From positions 35,466,595 through 35,530,594 of the forward strand of contig CM066989.1 in the NCBI GenBank assembly GCA_033977485.1: a stretch of 64,000 nt of DNA, read 5' to 3'. Both the position numbers and the translations under genes were made by a program. Under the pieces are notes generated by a model. It did no database searches. It saw nothing but the letters and a program-made list of their open reading frames with translations, and was not told the origin of the DNA. The stretch comes from Hydrangea macrophylla. Its lineage: Eukaryota; Streptophyta; Magnoliopsida; Cornales; Hydrangeaceae. Position 1 is the first letter of the stretch. Each line of letters starts with the position of its first letter. Shown piece after piece: positions 1-11,044 of this stretch.

Positions 1-355
1 ACCTCCCAATGTTGTTGTTTGGGACTTTGTATAAATTGACTAACAATGCCTACCGCAAATGTGAAGTTTGGCTGAGTTATAGTCAAATAAATTTGCTTAC
101 CCACAAGTCTCATATATCGTTTAGCATCAGCAAAATCTTCTCCCTCGACATTACTAAATTGCATGTTTGAATCCATTGGAGTGTCAACAGGTCCTGAAGC
201 CATCATCCCTATTTCATCTAGAAGACGAAGAACATACTTCCTCTCAGACAAACATATTCCTTCCTTAAACCTGGCAAATTTGAATGCCTAAGAAATAATG
301 TAGTAGTCACAAGTCTTTCATATGAAAATGCTTGCTCAAATGACACTTCAACATT
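1..355 (-). pseudogene. Ty1/copia pol fragment (RT to RNase H linker)
   Basis: Read on the minus strand this gives a recognisable copia polyprotein stretch: YVLRLLDEIGMM, then GPVDTPMD, then RYMRLVGKQIYLT and SQFIQSP ending QHW. In copia elements this order joins the reverse transcriptase core to RNase H. The window edge cuts one side, and similarity to the second copy at 10008-10370 fades after about 355 on the other. It is a dead scrap with no start or stop. The two copies cover the same pol segment, so they are separate insertions or a duplication, not two halves of one element split by the gypsy element between them. Confidence 0.8.
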
Positions 356-1438
356 TATTGGGGATCTGTATGGCGATCGGAGATGGGATATTCGGGTCTG
401 AAGTGAAGCACCCTAGATTTCATATGGGGCTTACGATTTTGTTATGTTGGAGATCTGTATGGCAATCAGAGATGGGATATTCATTCCTGTAATATCACTC
501 AAACATGTACTCTTTGTACAAATATTCGTTACAACAAGAAATATTTGTTACAACAGCTAATTGTATAACGTGGCTCCAAATGCCAAAATGAAATTTCAAT
601 ATTTGTACAAATATTTATCCTAAATTTAGGAGAAGCATCTTCACCCATCACATAATACCCATGTGTATTAATATGGTAATACATATATGTAATGACATAG
701 GATTGATGTGGTCACTGTTCCAACAGTTGCATTTATGGCATCTATTGTGGAGAAATTATTACATGGCCCTAGATCATAGGTCAAGTATTGGTCCTAACAA
801 GTCAGGGATTGCCATGTGATGAAATGATCTGGCTTTTGAAGACAAAAAAATATATATACTTGACCACATGACACTCCCTATTGACCGAGACCACCATGCG
901 GCCATGGTCTCAGACCATAGAATTATTTCTTATTGTTGCGAGTGCTTAGCAATACGTTCTAAAAGAAACAAAGTTTCTAGCATTTGGAAACCCAATTCCA
1001 ATGGGTCTAGTCTTTGAAGAATAGCCTAATGGATGTGGGTTGATAAGATCAGCTCATGGATTAGGCCCAATTAGAATCGGTCCAACTTTTTTTTTTATTA
1101 TTCTAAATGAGGTTTACTGCTCTCAAACTTCTGATCTATCCATTAGAGGAGGGGAGAAAAAAACAGAAGGTTCGTTTGAAAGTTATGGTTACTTCTCTAA
1201 CTCTTTCTTTGCTTGTGTGTTTACTCAGTTTAGCAAAAGTTGTGATTGATGTTGTTTCGATGTACCCAAGGGCTCACATGATAATATTCGATTTTTGGTT
1301 ATTAGTTTTTGTATCCATGATTGACTCTAAATTGGGCAAATTTACTTGAAAAATGAAAATAAAAACCGTAAAGAGCAATTGTATCTTGCGAACCCATACT
1401 ATATGGGTATGCTTTTTAAGCGTCGCTTCAAAAAAAAG
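356..1438. other. No gene recognised; degenerate filler
   Basis: No coding similarity seen. The only structure is a direct repeat of about 31 bases (363-393 and 452-482) around the words GATCTGTATGGC and GAGATGGGATATTC, about 90 bp apart. Short open frames at 1040-1349 look like chance. This is probably decayed transposon flank. Confidence 0.5.
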
Positions 1439-2334
1439 TGTACATTAAATGTAACTTGACAAGCCGGTTCGACTGTGACGGTCTGGTCACATTTGTACCG
1501 CCCTAGTAGGATCCTGATCAGACCAATCGCTTCTAGACATGTGGCAGGTACCGACCCCGATCTCCCAAGGTACCCGATCAGTCCAAGCCCTAATTTACCA
1601 GGACGACTGATCCAGCACCGAGCAGTTTCCCGGGTTTTATCCTGGACGGTTATCCGAGGCATAGAGATTTCCAACCCTCATCTAATGAAGCATCGCATTA
1701 GCCTTGGAAATGGGGGGCAGCTGATATGTACAAAAAATGTTCAGTAAAGGCAAAGCCCGTCCACCGCACCGAGGGGTGCATAATTCATCTAGGGATCGTG
1801 TTATTCTCAGACCCTTCCCGAGCGGTAGACCAAGCATCCTGAGGCCCGACCGAGCCAGTCGGGATTGTAACGCTGGCCCAACCCACCACAGATACAGCAT
1901 GGCCCAGTCCCAGGACGTGATCCAGAATGTTCCAGATAGTTTCCTATACATGTTAGAAGACTAATGGAAAGTGTAAATCGTTTCCTAATCCAATTAGGAA
2001 ACTCACACGATTTATGCTAATCAATCTCAATTGGATTGTATTACCTTATAAGTTTACTTGCCATGTACGAGTAGGTCTCTTGTATCTATAAAAGAGACCA
2101 CTCATCTCTTTTAAGGGGGATAACATTTTTGTCTCACTCCCATACAATTATCCGGCCAGTCTCTGGTAGCTCCATCCCCATTGTTGGTTCAGCAAAGATC
2201 CCAGGCCATTTAATACCATAGTGCAAGTGCTCTGACACACACGTGGATTTAGGTTTCTTCATTAATAGGGCCAAACCACATAAAATTCTCTTATCTTCTT
2301 CTTCTTATCTCTAACCCAATTTTAGGCATCATCA
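1439..2334 (+). repeat. 5' LTR of the Tat element
   Basis: The right end is well placed: the LTR ends ATCA at 2334, directly before a Tat-style primer site. A TATA box lies about 250 bp before that end. The left end is uncertain, since no second LTR exists in the window for comparison; TGTACATT at 1439 is the best TG start I see, giving about 900 bp. A purine run (GGAAATGGGGGGCAG near 1707) lies inside. A hairpin at about 1975-2016 pairs TTTCCTAAT with ATTAGGAAA. Confidence 0.55.
2085..2094 (+). promoter_or_regulatory. LTR TATA box
   Basis: TCTATAAAAG is a near-perfect plant TATA box in the right part of the LTR, followed by CA- and CT-rich DNA suited to a transcription start about 30 bp on. 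It would drive the element's genomic RNA. Confidence 0.6.
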
Positions 2335-2337
2335 GTT

Positions 2338-2353
2338 TGGCACCGTCTGTGAT
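2338..2353 (+). other. Primer binding site of the Tat element
   Basis: TGGCACCGTCTGTGAT starts three bases after the LTR end. It differs slightly from the GGCGCCGTCTGTGGG word usual after 5' LTRs of plant Tat elements, where a host tRNA primes minus-strand DNA synthesis. The changes fit ageing by mutation. Confidence 0.7.
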
Positions 2354-2395
2354 AATAGATAAATTTCTCAAGAAACAAATCTCTTGACTGGTCAT

Positions 2396-4140
2396 CATGC
2401 CGTTAAAGAAGAACAAGAAGACCGTTCAGCCAACAGGTTAGGCAGAGCCCATGATTTTGGAACAAATCACCGTGGCTCTTGCACAACACCTGGAGGGCCA
2501 ACATCAAACCCAACAACAAATCAAGGCTCTGCTGGCCTAACAGAGCAAGCCCCCTCAGATTGTGGAACAGCTTAGGATAAAAGAGTGTGGTTGGGTTTCC
2601 TGTACGGGCCCAACATCGTGCCCAAACTGCACTATCATCCCCCTAGGCTGTGGGACAGCGAACGATGAGCGTAGCTGTAGCCCTATACGAACCTGGCAAT
2701 GTTCCCGGGCCAACCCAAACCCCATAGGGGATGCTAGAAACATCATCAATGATAGGCGCGCAGCCAGAGTGGAAGGACAAGAGCGTTTGACCTAGAAATC
2801 AGCCCAAGAATGCCCAGCCAGGAGTCAGAGCGACCTTAGGCACACGATTAATCAGAGTCAAAGCCGATCCCATTCCCTAAGGATAGCGCACTTCAAGGAA
2901 GAAGCTTCTTCATTAGACCCGACCTACCACACTAACATCTGGCAAGATACTGGTCGGGGCGACATAGAAGCTCGCATCAATGACTTGGAAAAATGATTCG
3001 AGAAGCTAAGTCGAAAGCCAAGTCATAAGTACACCAACACAGAGACGGAGTCACCATTCACCATCCGTGTAATAGGATTTGCCATGCCATGCAAATTCAA
3101 GCAGCCTTATCTTGACTCTTACGACCAGTCGACCACGGCCAGACCTACAAGGCTCAGATGGCACTAGAGACCAACGCTAATGAACTACACTGCCTGACCT
3201 TTTCAAGCACTCTGAAGGGGCCAACCACACAATGATTCCATTCCCTCAAGCCCCGATCAGTGGATGACTTCAAGGAACTCAGTAAGATTTTCGTCAGCTA
3301 GTTCGTGGGGATGCTCGGCCGACCACAGTCAGACACCGAGTTACTAGCTATCAACCAGCAAAAGGGAGAGTCCTTGAAGGACTACGTCTATCGGTTCAAC
3401 TAGCAAAAGCTCTAGATTCATGACCCGAATGAGATGGTCGCGATCACAACCTTCTGTTCGGGGGCTTAGAATACCAAGGTTGCCACATTATTCCACCGTC
3501 AATGACCAGTAACCTTGGTTGAACTCTCGGAGAGGGTCAGGAAATACATTGACATCAAGAAGTTCTTAAAGTCCAAACGTGCAAGTCTCGCGAAAGATGA
3601 TTCCCTAAGGGTAAAACAAAAATGGGATAAGAAGGGCTCGGGAAAGAAACAAAAATTGGATCAACAACAGGGTGGTCGAGATCAGACCCCGATTGTCTTC
3701 AGGACACTTTTCTGACCCATCCAAGAGGGTGGTCGAGATCAGCCCACTATGTTGAAGAGCCCACTCAACAAGAGGAATCGGGACAAGTATTATTGGTACC
3801 ATAAAGAGCACGGTCATGACACCAAGGACTATTTCAAGCTCAGAAATTGCTATTAAGAAGCTTATTGAGCAGGGACATCTTGTCGAGCTTGTCACCACAG
3901 GCAGACGACCGCGGCAAGATACCCCAGCCCCTAAGCAGTAGCAACCTCTCAGCCACATCACCGTGGTCTCCGGAGGGATGTAGGGCAGTAAAGACTCGAA
4001 GTCAGCAAGGAAGAGGCATGCTAGGGCATCCCGAGCGGATATCGTGTAAGTCCAACCAGCCAACTGTCCACCGACTGATACTCTTACCTTCTTGTCAGAT
4101 GATGTACGGGACATGCACTACCCCCATGATGATCCTCTAG
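2396..4140 (+). pseudogene. Tat gag (capsid/nucleocapsid), broken
   Basis: A lysine-rich start (MPLKKNKKTVQP at 2396) runs into a stop after 14 codons. After a frame change come ILEQITVALAQHLEGQHQ and a capsid region: SPFTIRVIGFAMP and KFKQPYLDSYD near 3050-3125, then the SVDDFKELSK-type helix near 3260 and ESLKDYVYRFN near 3370. An RKYIDIKKFLKSK segment follows at about 3540. The nucleocapsid knuckle survives as YHKEHGHDTKDYF near 3800, with expected cysteines replaced by Tyr. There are multiple stops and frameshifts, so it is non-functional. Gag would package the RNA in virus-like particles. Confidence 0.75.
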
Positions 4141-4690
4141 TGGTAACACTCTTTATAGCCAATTACATGGTGAAGAGGGTGCTTGTGGACACAGGTAGCT
4201 CCTCTGACATATTGTTTGCTTCAGCCTATGATCAGCTCAGAATATCAAGGAATCGGCTCTAACTAGTGGCCACTCCATTGGTCAGATGCAACGGATCCAG
4301 CACACAACCACTCAGCATGATCGAGCTGCCAGTTCTAATGGGGACCTACCCACAATAGACCTCCATGCTTGCAAACTTTGTGGTGGTAGAGGCCCCGTCT
4401 TCTTACAATGTCATTCTCGAGAGAGCAACACTCAACAAGGCCAATGTAGTTGTGTCAACCTACATCTTGATCGTGAAATTCCCGACCCCCAGAGGTCGAG
4501 AATCCTGAGGGGAGATCAACCAACCGCTCGGAGCTGCTATGTTAATTCCTTGCATAAAGGCATAATTTCGGAAGCATTGAACGTGGAAGAAATGGACCCA
4601 AGGGACGTTCGGGATGGAGTTAGCTCGATTGAAGAGCTCAGTCAAGTGGTATTGGACCCTTAGTCTTTCGACTGGTCTGTCCGCATCAAT
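4141..4690 (+). pseudogene. Tat aspartic protease domain
   Basis: The retropepsin active site is intact in sequence (LVDTGSSSDILF, 4184-4219), followed by SAYDQLRISRNRL and, after a stop, a loop region. The protease would cut the Gag-Pol polyprotein as a dimer. Stops and frameshifts follow, including a TAA after about 25 codons, so no working enzyme can be made. Confidence 0.75.
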
Positions 4691-4699
4691 ACTCTCCTG

Positions 4700-6095
4700 G
4701 AGTCAGGTCTCAAAGAAAAGCTAGTCCGGTTCTCAAGACAGAGTTAAGATGTTTTTTCTTGGAGCCATGAGGACATGCCAGGAATTGATCCCCGGGTTAT
4801 GTCCCACTGACTCAACGTTGACCCGAGCTTCTGCTCGGTCAAGCAAAAGAGGACAGGTATGGCCCCTGAAAGATAAGAAGCAGTACGTGAGGAAGTCAAA
4901 AAACTTCTCAAAGCAAGGTCGGTCCACAAAGTACAGTATCCCGACTGGTTAGCCAATGTGGTGTTAGTCAAGAAAAGCAATAGAAAGTGGAGGTTGTGCG
5001 TGGACTTTACCGACCTCAACAAGGTATGTCCCAAAGATTGCTATCCACTGCCCTGGATAGATCTCCTTGTCGACTCAAGGGCCGGTCATTCACTCCTCTC
5101 ATTCATGGATGCCTACTCAGGGTACAACAAAATCTGCATGTATCTCGGTGATAAAGAAAAAACTTCCTTCATCACTGACCAAGGGACATAGTGCTACAAG
5201 ATGATGCCCTTCGGCCTTAAGAACACCGGAGCTACTTATCAACGCTTGGTTGACCATATGTTCAGAGATCTAATCGAGAAGATAGTGGAAGTGTACGTTG
5301 ACGACCTCTTGGTCAAGAGCTGGGATGAATCCGACCATCTTGAGCACTTGGCCTAGGCGTTTAGCATCCTAAAAAAGTTCCGGATGAAGTTAAACCCAGC
5401 TAAGTGCGCATTTCGAGTCTCGTATAGGAAGTTCTTGGGACACCTGATCACCAGGCGAGGAATTGAGGTGAACCCGGACAAGATTCAAGCCATCATCAAC
5501 ATGTGGTCGCCTAGATCAACCAAGGAGGTTCAAGGCCTGGCAGGGTAAGTGGCAACACTAAATAGATTTGTATCCCGAGCGACCGACTGGTGCCTCCCAT
5601 TCTTCAAGATCCTCCAGAAATCCTTTGAGTAGTCAAAGAAGTGTGAAGAGGCATTTCAGGAACTCAAGAATTATCTGACATCACCTCCTCTGCTCTCAAT
5701 GCCCATACCAAAGGAAGAGTTGTTTCTTTACTTGGCCGTATCAACCTCGACGGTAAGCTCGGCACTGATCAGAGAGTAGCACGGGATACAGTACCCGGTC
5801 TACTACATAAGCCAGGTACTCTAGGTGTAGAAAGTCGATACTCTCGCATAGAGAAGCTCGCCTTTGCACTCATCACCTTAGCTCGGCGGCTCCACCCGTA
5901 CTTTCAAGCCCATATTATAATGGTCCCCACGGATCAGCCTCTGCACAGGATTCTATGCCGGCCTAAAACATCTGGGAGGCTCATGAAGTGGGCATTGGAG
6001 TTGGAAAAATTCGAAGTAGTTTACAGACCCGGAATAGCAATCAAGGGGTAGGAAGTGGCAGATTTTCTTGTAGAGTTCACCTACCTGGAAGATCC
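4700..6095 (+). pseudogene. Tat reverse transcriptase and first RNase H
   Basis: RT motifs appear in order: KKSNRKWRLCVDFTDLNK, then CPKDCYPLPWID, then LSFMDAYSGYNKI and MMPFGLKNTGATYQRL. The catalytic YVDD box is intact at 5294-5305 (VYVDDLLVKS). GHLITRRGIEVNPDKI and the thumb follow. RNase H begins near 5700 (PIPKEELFLYLAVS). In-frame stops occur (for example at 5191 and 5356) with several frameshifts. It would copy element RNA into DNA; this copy cannot. Confidence 0.85.
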
Positions 6096-6099
6096 AGTA

Positions 6100-6500
6100 A
6101 AGGAGTTCAACCCACCCGAATTACCGCCCGAGCTACAGTCTGGCATCCCGACTTGGATACTTTATGTGGATGGATCCTCCAACAAGCAGGGTAGCGGGGT
6201 AGGAGTCATCCTGACCACACCCGAAGGGATCTAGCTCGAGTATGCCCTAAGGTTCAAAATTCAGGCTTCCAACAATGAAGCCGAATATGAAGCCTTATTG
6301 GTCGGGCTACAATTGGCTACCTAAAGGGGCACATAGCAAGTTCAAGTTTATAGGGACTCTTAACTGGTTGTCAATCAAGTTCGATAATAGTACGAAGCCC
6401 GGGAAGATAACATGGTGGCCTATCTGGCCCTTGTCAGGACGGTCACCAAGAAAAAGGGTTCTCTATCACATAAATCCCCAGGGAAGAAAATGCAAGGGTT
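6100..6500 (+). pseudogene. Second (archaeal-type) RNase H of the Tat element
   Basis: WILYVDGSSNKQGSGVGV at about 6148 and ASNNEAEYEALLVGLQLAT at about 6270 are the two catalytic strands of an archaeal/plant-type RNase H (D in YVDGSS, E in NNEAEYEAL). Such a domain after the normal RNase H is a Tat-lineage hallmark. A stop interrupts it after PEGI and the C-terminal part is frameshifted. Confidence 0.75.
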
Positions 6501-6679
6501 GATCGGTTAGCACACCTAGCATCATCTTCCGAGTCAGACCTTCCCAGTGTGTCCAACTCGGAAGGTATGGAGGTTGACCTGGTCAATTTAGGGCCCTGCT
6601 GGATGGATCCTATCATAACATTCCTTATAATCGGAGGTTTACCGAGTGGGAAGGATAAAGCCCGACGGGTCAAATACTG

Positions 6680-7860
6680 AGCGGCCCAAGTACTACTTCG
6701 TCGATGGTATACTTTACAAGAGGGGATTTTCCATCCCCTACCTCTGATGCATCCACCTAACCTATATCCAGAAAATCTTGTACAAAATCTATAAAGGAGT
6801 GTGTGGAAGCCACATTGGAGGCCGGGCACTCTCTCGCAAGCCCTGTTGCAAGGCTATTACTGGCCAACAATGGCCTGGGACTCTCAGGAGTTTGTCAAGA
6901 GGTGTGATAAGTGTCAGCGGAATGCAGGCATGATCAACCGCCCGGCAAAGCTCCAAACCCCAATCCTCAGCCCCCGGTTGTTTGCTCAGTAGGGCATCAA
7001 CTTAGTCAGGCCGCTCACCGTAGCAAAGGGTCAGGTCAAGTTTTCCATCATAGTGGTGGATTACTTTACAAAGTGGGCAGAAGTCGAGCCCTTGGCAACA
7101 ATGACTAAGAAGAAAGTGGAAATTTTTTTTGAATAGAACATCATCAATAGGTTCGGTGTGCCCCGACTACTAGTCAGTGACAATGGAAGATAGTTTGACA
7201 CACTGGTGTTTAGGCAGTTCTGCTAAGGCCATGGAATATTAAATCACTACTCTTCTTCTGAGAATCCTCAACCTAATGGACAGGACGATGTAACAAACCG
7301 AATGATTCTATAGTCCATTAAAACTAGGCTTGAAAAGGCCAAGGGACTCTGGGCAGAGGAACTACCGACCCTTCTGTAGGCCTACTAAACTACTCCCTGA
7401 GTTGTAACAGGAGAGCCCCTATTCTCACTCACCTATGTCTTTGAGGCAGTGGTCCCCATAGAATTGGGACTACCAACATACCAGGTAACAAACTACAGCG
7501 ATCAAGGCAATGAGGAAGCCCTTAGAGGAGAGCTCGACCTGATAGAAGATAAAAGAGATCGGGCATATATCAAAGTGGTGGCCTATAAGCAGAGAGTCTC
7601 ATGGTACTTCAATAGTAGAGTAAAGCACCACAGTTTCCAAGTGGGAGACCTCGACCTCAAGGTGGTAAATCAGTCCACCAATAACCTGAGCCACGGAAAG
7701 CTAGGGCCAAACTGGGAATGACCCTATAAGGTTACCCGGGTCAAGCGACCAAGAACATATACTGGTTACAGACACTAGAAGGGCAGGATCTGTCGTACCC
7801 TTAGAACGTGGAGCATCTATGGAAGTACTTTCAATAGAGTCAGAGCCGACATTGCTTAGG
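6680..7860 (+). pseudogene. Tat integrase, broken
   Basis: The zinc-binding module shows as HIGG in one frame and CDKCQRNAG (about 6905) in the next. The core follows: VDYFTKWAEVEPLATMT (about 7060), RFGVPRLLVSDNGR (about 7155) and NPQPNGQ (about 7265) carry the expected D, D and E regions. The C-terminal part (GNEEALRGELDLIEDKRD, then VGDLDLKVV near 7645) matches the usual gypsy tail. At least five stops lie within the core. Integrase would insert the cDNA into the genome. Confidence 0.85.
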
Positions 7861-8383
7861 AGTGTTTATGTTTTCTTTAAATAAGTTGTAGCTCACTCCG
7901 AGCAGTTTTCCATATTGATTAAAAGAAAATTTCTTTTTTGCAAACAGTATCCCTTAGCAAAAGCTTGGGGGGCAGGACGAGATAATGAACTAAATAGGGA
8001 GTCACACTGGGCACTCACAGGACTTGGAATTAACTAAAAGTAAACCCTTAAACATTCCCAAGTGCCTACAATGCTCAGAGTTCACCGAGAGGGTACCTTT
8101 AGGACTTAAAAGCTCCTACACTACCCTGGTTGGGACCTACAGACCTAAAATCTCCTAGTCGTCAACAACTCAGGAAATTTAAGAGCCTATACAGGTCCCC
8201 ATAAGAATGAGTGCTCCTTACCAGTCAGTTTCAAAAACTTCTGCTAAGGCAGGGTCATAACAAAGCTAGACAGCTGGTCGGGCACGGGCAAACACAAACA
8301 TGCATAAAAATATATAAGTACAAACATTCACAGTATGTCAAAAAGTGACCTCAAGGGGCCTTTTAATTACTAGTTTTGAAAGG
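7861..8383. other. Spacer between integrase and antisense ORF
   Basis: No gene. It holds a purine-rich GGGGGGCAGG run near 7968, which could be an internal polypurine tract, and T-rich DNA. This is normal for the untranslated region after pol in Tat elements. Confidence 0.5.
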
Positions 8384-9473
8384 TACATTACATGGGGGTA
8401 ATTATAGCAACCTTCCCACAAAAAAGAAAAAGAGAAAATTCAAATAGACAGGGCAGGCAACAGGCCAAGAACGACTCGACGAAGCGGTCCAAGAGTGGTC
8501 GGGCATGTCCTTTAGTGAGGATCATCTACGATGACTATCTCATCCTCGATATTCCCGAGCTCCCCAACAGGAGCCACCTCTCCGAAAGGTGTCCCATCTC
8601 CAACAGCATCCTCAGTAGTGGAGGGCTCCGTGTCCCAAAAGTCAAAATCGACCCCCCCAAGTAAGAAGTAAGATCCCACTGGGGATGGTCCACGGCCACC
8701 CTCCTCTTCAAGTCTACATAACCCTAGAAGAAGCCAGCGTCGAACCCTTCATCTGCTACCCCTCGGCCCCTGCCGCCTTCTCCCGAGTGGCTACAGCATC
8801 CTTCAAGGCCTTTTTCTCGGCCTCAGCAGATGCCAGGCTCGTCAAGACAGCCTCGAGCTCCGCCTGAGCTGCTCTCAGGCTCAAGGCGAGCCCCTTCACC
8901 TCCTCCTTCTCCTTTTCCTTCTCTTTCTCCATGGCCAGGGTGGACTCCCTAGCCTTCCGCACTGCGCTCTTGTTTAAAAGGGTAGTCTCAGTAGCAGCAC
9001 CCCTATTTGCCAAGCTGGGTAGAGAGAACCCTACCCTGGTAGCCAGAGAGCAGGCCTGGATAAAGAAACAAAAGTTAGTAAATGGCCAAAGAAAAGATGA
9101 AGGAAAGGTGGAAAGAGAAAGGGCACAATATTTACGAGATTAAAGTGGCTATGAAGCCACCCGACTAGCTCGCAGGGGGGCATTCCCTAGTATTTCTCGA
9201 GCTATTCTAGAAGGAGGGCGGCCCGTATCCTCATCTGAGTCTCCTCCTCGGACTCAACCTACGGCACCCTAACTGGTGTGCTACTCGGGGGGCTTACGAT
9301 GAACACCACCTCCACCCTTAGGGTCGATGTACCGACGATGCCTCTTTTGTCCTGTGAATAAGCAGCTGGAGTGGTGGGCCGACAGCCGTATAGGCCCTTC
9401 TCCTCTTCTGACCTGCCCGGGCCGCTACCGCGCCCACCATTTCCCATAGAGCGTCAGCATTTCTCTTGGGAGC
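8384..9473 (-). pseudogene. Antisense extra ORF (aORF) of the Tat element
   Basis: On the minus strand a likely start lies at 9473, giving MAPKRNADALWEMVGA before the frame shifts. A strongly helical, charged segment at 9013-8756 follows (LAMEKEKEKEKEEVKG, then LRAAQAELEAVLTSLASAE, then AEAEKKALKDAV), a clear coiled coil. After another shift come ADEGFDAGF, a stop, GYVDLKRRVAVDHPQWDLTSY and a tail to about 8384. Antisense ORFs between pol and the 3' LTR are a known Tat trait; their function is unknown. Frameshifts and stops make this copy a pseudogene. Confidence 0.6.
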
Positions 9474-9483
9474 CATCTCCTAC

Positions 9484-10620
9484 CTTGTTACAAAGATCAT
9501 TGAAAGGTCACTTATTCAGAGCCTTAGTGAAAATATCTCCTAATTGACAATTTGACCAAATAATTCAAATAACAATTTGTTTCCTCATGACCATGTCTCT
9601 AATAAAATGACAATTAACTCTAATGTGCTTGGTCATTTTATGAAACACAGGAATACTAGAAATGTACATGGCAGCTTGATTATCACAATACATCTTCATA
9701 GGTTTATCACTTGAGAACCCCATCTCTTGCAGAATAGACTTCACCCACAACATCCCACAGGAAGTATGAGCCATAACTCTATACTCAAACCTCAACACTC
9801 GATCTTTCCACTACATTTTTCTTTTTTACTTTTCCACGTGACAAGATTACCACCAACAAATATACAGAATCCTAAAACTGAACATCTATCTAAATGATCT
9901 CTTGCCCAACTAGCATCTAAGAATCCCTCTATCTCCAAGTCATCTGAAGGTTTCAACACTAAACCTTTACCAGGAGTACTCTTTAAATATCTCAATATAC
10001 GACAGAGTGCCTCCCAATGTTATTGTTTGGAACTCTACATAAATTGACTAACAGCGCCTACTGCAAAGGTGATGTCTGGCTGAGTTACAATCAAATAAAT
10101 TAGCATACCCACAAGTCTCCTATATGGTCCAACATCAAAAAAAGCTTCTCCCTCATCTTTACTAAACTGTATGTCTGAATCCATTAGAGTGTCAATAGGT
10201 CATGAAGCCATCATTCCTATTTCATCAAGAAGGCAAAGAACATACTTCCTCTGAGACAAACATATTCCTTCCTTAGACTAGGCAAGTTAAATTAAATGCC
10301 AAAGAAAAAATGCAGTAGTCCAAAGTTTTTCATATGAATATGCTTGGTAAAAAGACACTTCAACAACTATATACCTTCATTATCATTGTTCGTGATCAAT
10401 ATATCATCCACGTACAAGAACAATGGTGCCTTTCTCACAATGTCTCACAAACACTGAGTGATCAAAACTCATCCTCTTTCACCCATACAAGCTAGCTACT
10501 TAACTAAACTTGTCAAACTACGCCCTTGGAGACTGTTCAAGTCCGCTGATAGCTTTCTTCAATTGACATACCTTAGGTAACTCCCCTAAGTAATATACCA
10601 AGGAGGTAGGCGCAGGCTAT
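9484..10620 (-). pseudogene. copia RT end and RNase H
   Basis: From 10370 down to 10008 the frame repeats the segment seen at 1-355. RNase H follows: MRYLKSTPGKGLVLKPSDDL, then GFLDASWARDHLDR (DASWA carries a catalytic Asp), MYCDNQAAMYISSIPVFH and MTKHIRVNCHFIRDMV, ending near GDIFTKAL at about 9510. A frame break separates the two RNase H halves near 9795. The normal role is removal of RNA from RNA/DNA hybrids during reverse transcription. Confidence 0.85.
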
Positions 10621-10840
10621 GAAGGACAGAAAGGGTTCGGCACAAGCTAGGAAGAGGCTGGAAAGGTGGACGCAGGCTAAGGGTGAGCCAGTGTGGTCGG
10701 CAATGGGTAGGAAGGGGCTGAGGGTGGTCGGCGACGGCTAGGGAGGGGCTGGGTAGAGATGTGAGAGGCTAGGGCACTGGGTAGCCTATGATTAGGATGA
10801 TGATTAGGGTTGGTGGATCTCCATGGTTTTTCTCATACCA
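10605..10840 (-). other. copia leader and mutated primer site
   Basis: On the minus strand the LTR is followed by TGGTATGAGAAA (10840-10829), one change into the initiator-Met tRNA primer site TGGTATCAGA. A low-complexity leader follows, rich in CCCAGCCCCT and GCCGACCAC words, like the CCACCATCG-rich leader of the plus-strand copia at 17500-17760. Confidence 0.6.
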
Positions 10841-11044
10841 TGTTAAGAAAGGAGGAGTATAGAGAAAGTGAAGGCTTAACCTAAACAGGCTAAGCCAATA
10901 CACACATATATATATATATTAATGAGGAACCACACATACAAAATTACCCTTGTACTTAAACTTTGCCTCTCTACAAATAAAATGGGGTTGTGTGTGCGGA
11001 GGGTGTTGGAGCTTTATAGACGTTATTAAGCTCATTCTCTAACA
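10841..11044 (-). repeat. copia LTR (204 bp)
   Basis: The segment runs TGTTAAGA ... TCTCTAACA on the plus strand, with matching inverted ends TGTTA/TAACA, and borders the primer site. Its 3' third, read on the minus strand, matches the LTR at 17329-17484 through a run of TA, TTGGCTTAGCC-like and AAGCCTTCACTTTCTCT words. Short LTRs suit copia. Confidence 0.7.

Larger units (their letters stand above)
1439..9480 (+). mobile_element. Ty3/gypsy Tat-lineage retrotransposon, decayed, 3' LTR missing
   Basis: A full-length but dead gypsy element can be followed in order: 5' LTR (to 2334), primer site, gag, aspartic protease, reverse transcriptase, RNase H, a second RNase H, integrase and an antisense extra ORF. 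A second archaeal-type RNase H between the first RNase H and integrase, plus an antisense ORF after integrase, are known hallmarks of the plant Tat lineage. Every domain carries stops and frameshifts. No 3' LTR follows the antisense ORF; the element abuts copia DNA near 9480, so its end was deleted or replaced. The left edge (1439) is a guess from a TG start. Confidence 0.85.
9484..11044 (-). mobile_element. Ty1/copia remnant, internally deleted (minus)
   Basis: Reading leftward on the minus strand: LTR (11044-10841), mutated primer site (10840-10829), a CCA/GCC-rich leader (to about 10605), then directly the RT end and RNase H (10620-9484). Gag, protease, integrase and most of RT are gone. 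Its LTR resembles that of the plus-strand copia at 17329, so both belong to one family. The downstream LTR is absent; the element joins the Tat antisense ORF near 9480. Confidence 0.75.
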
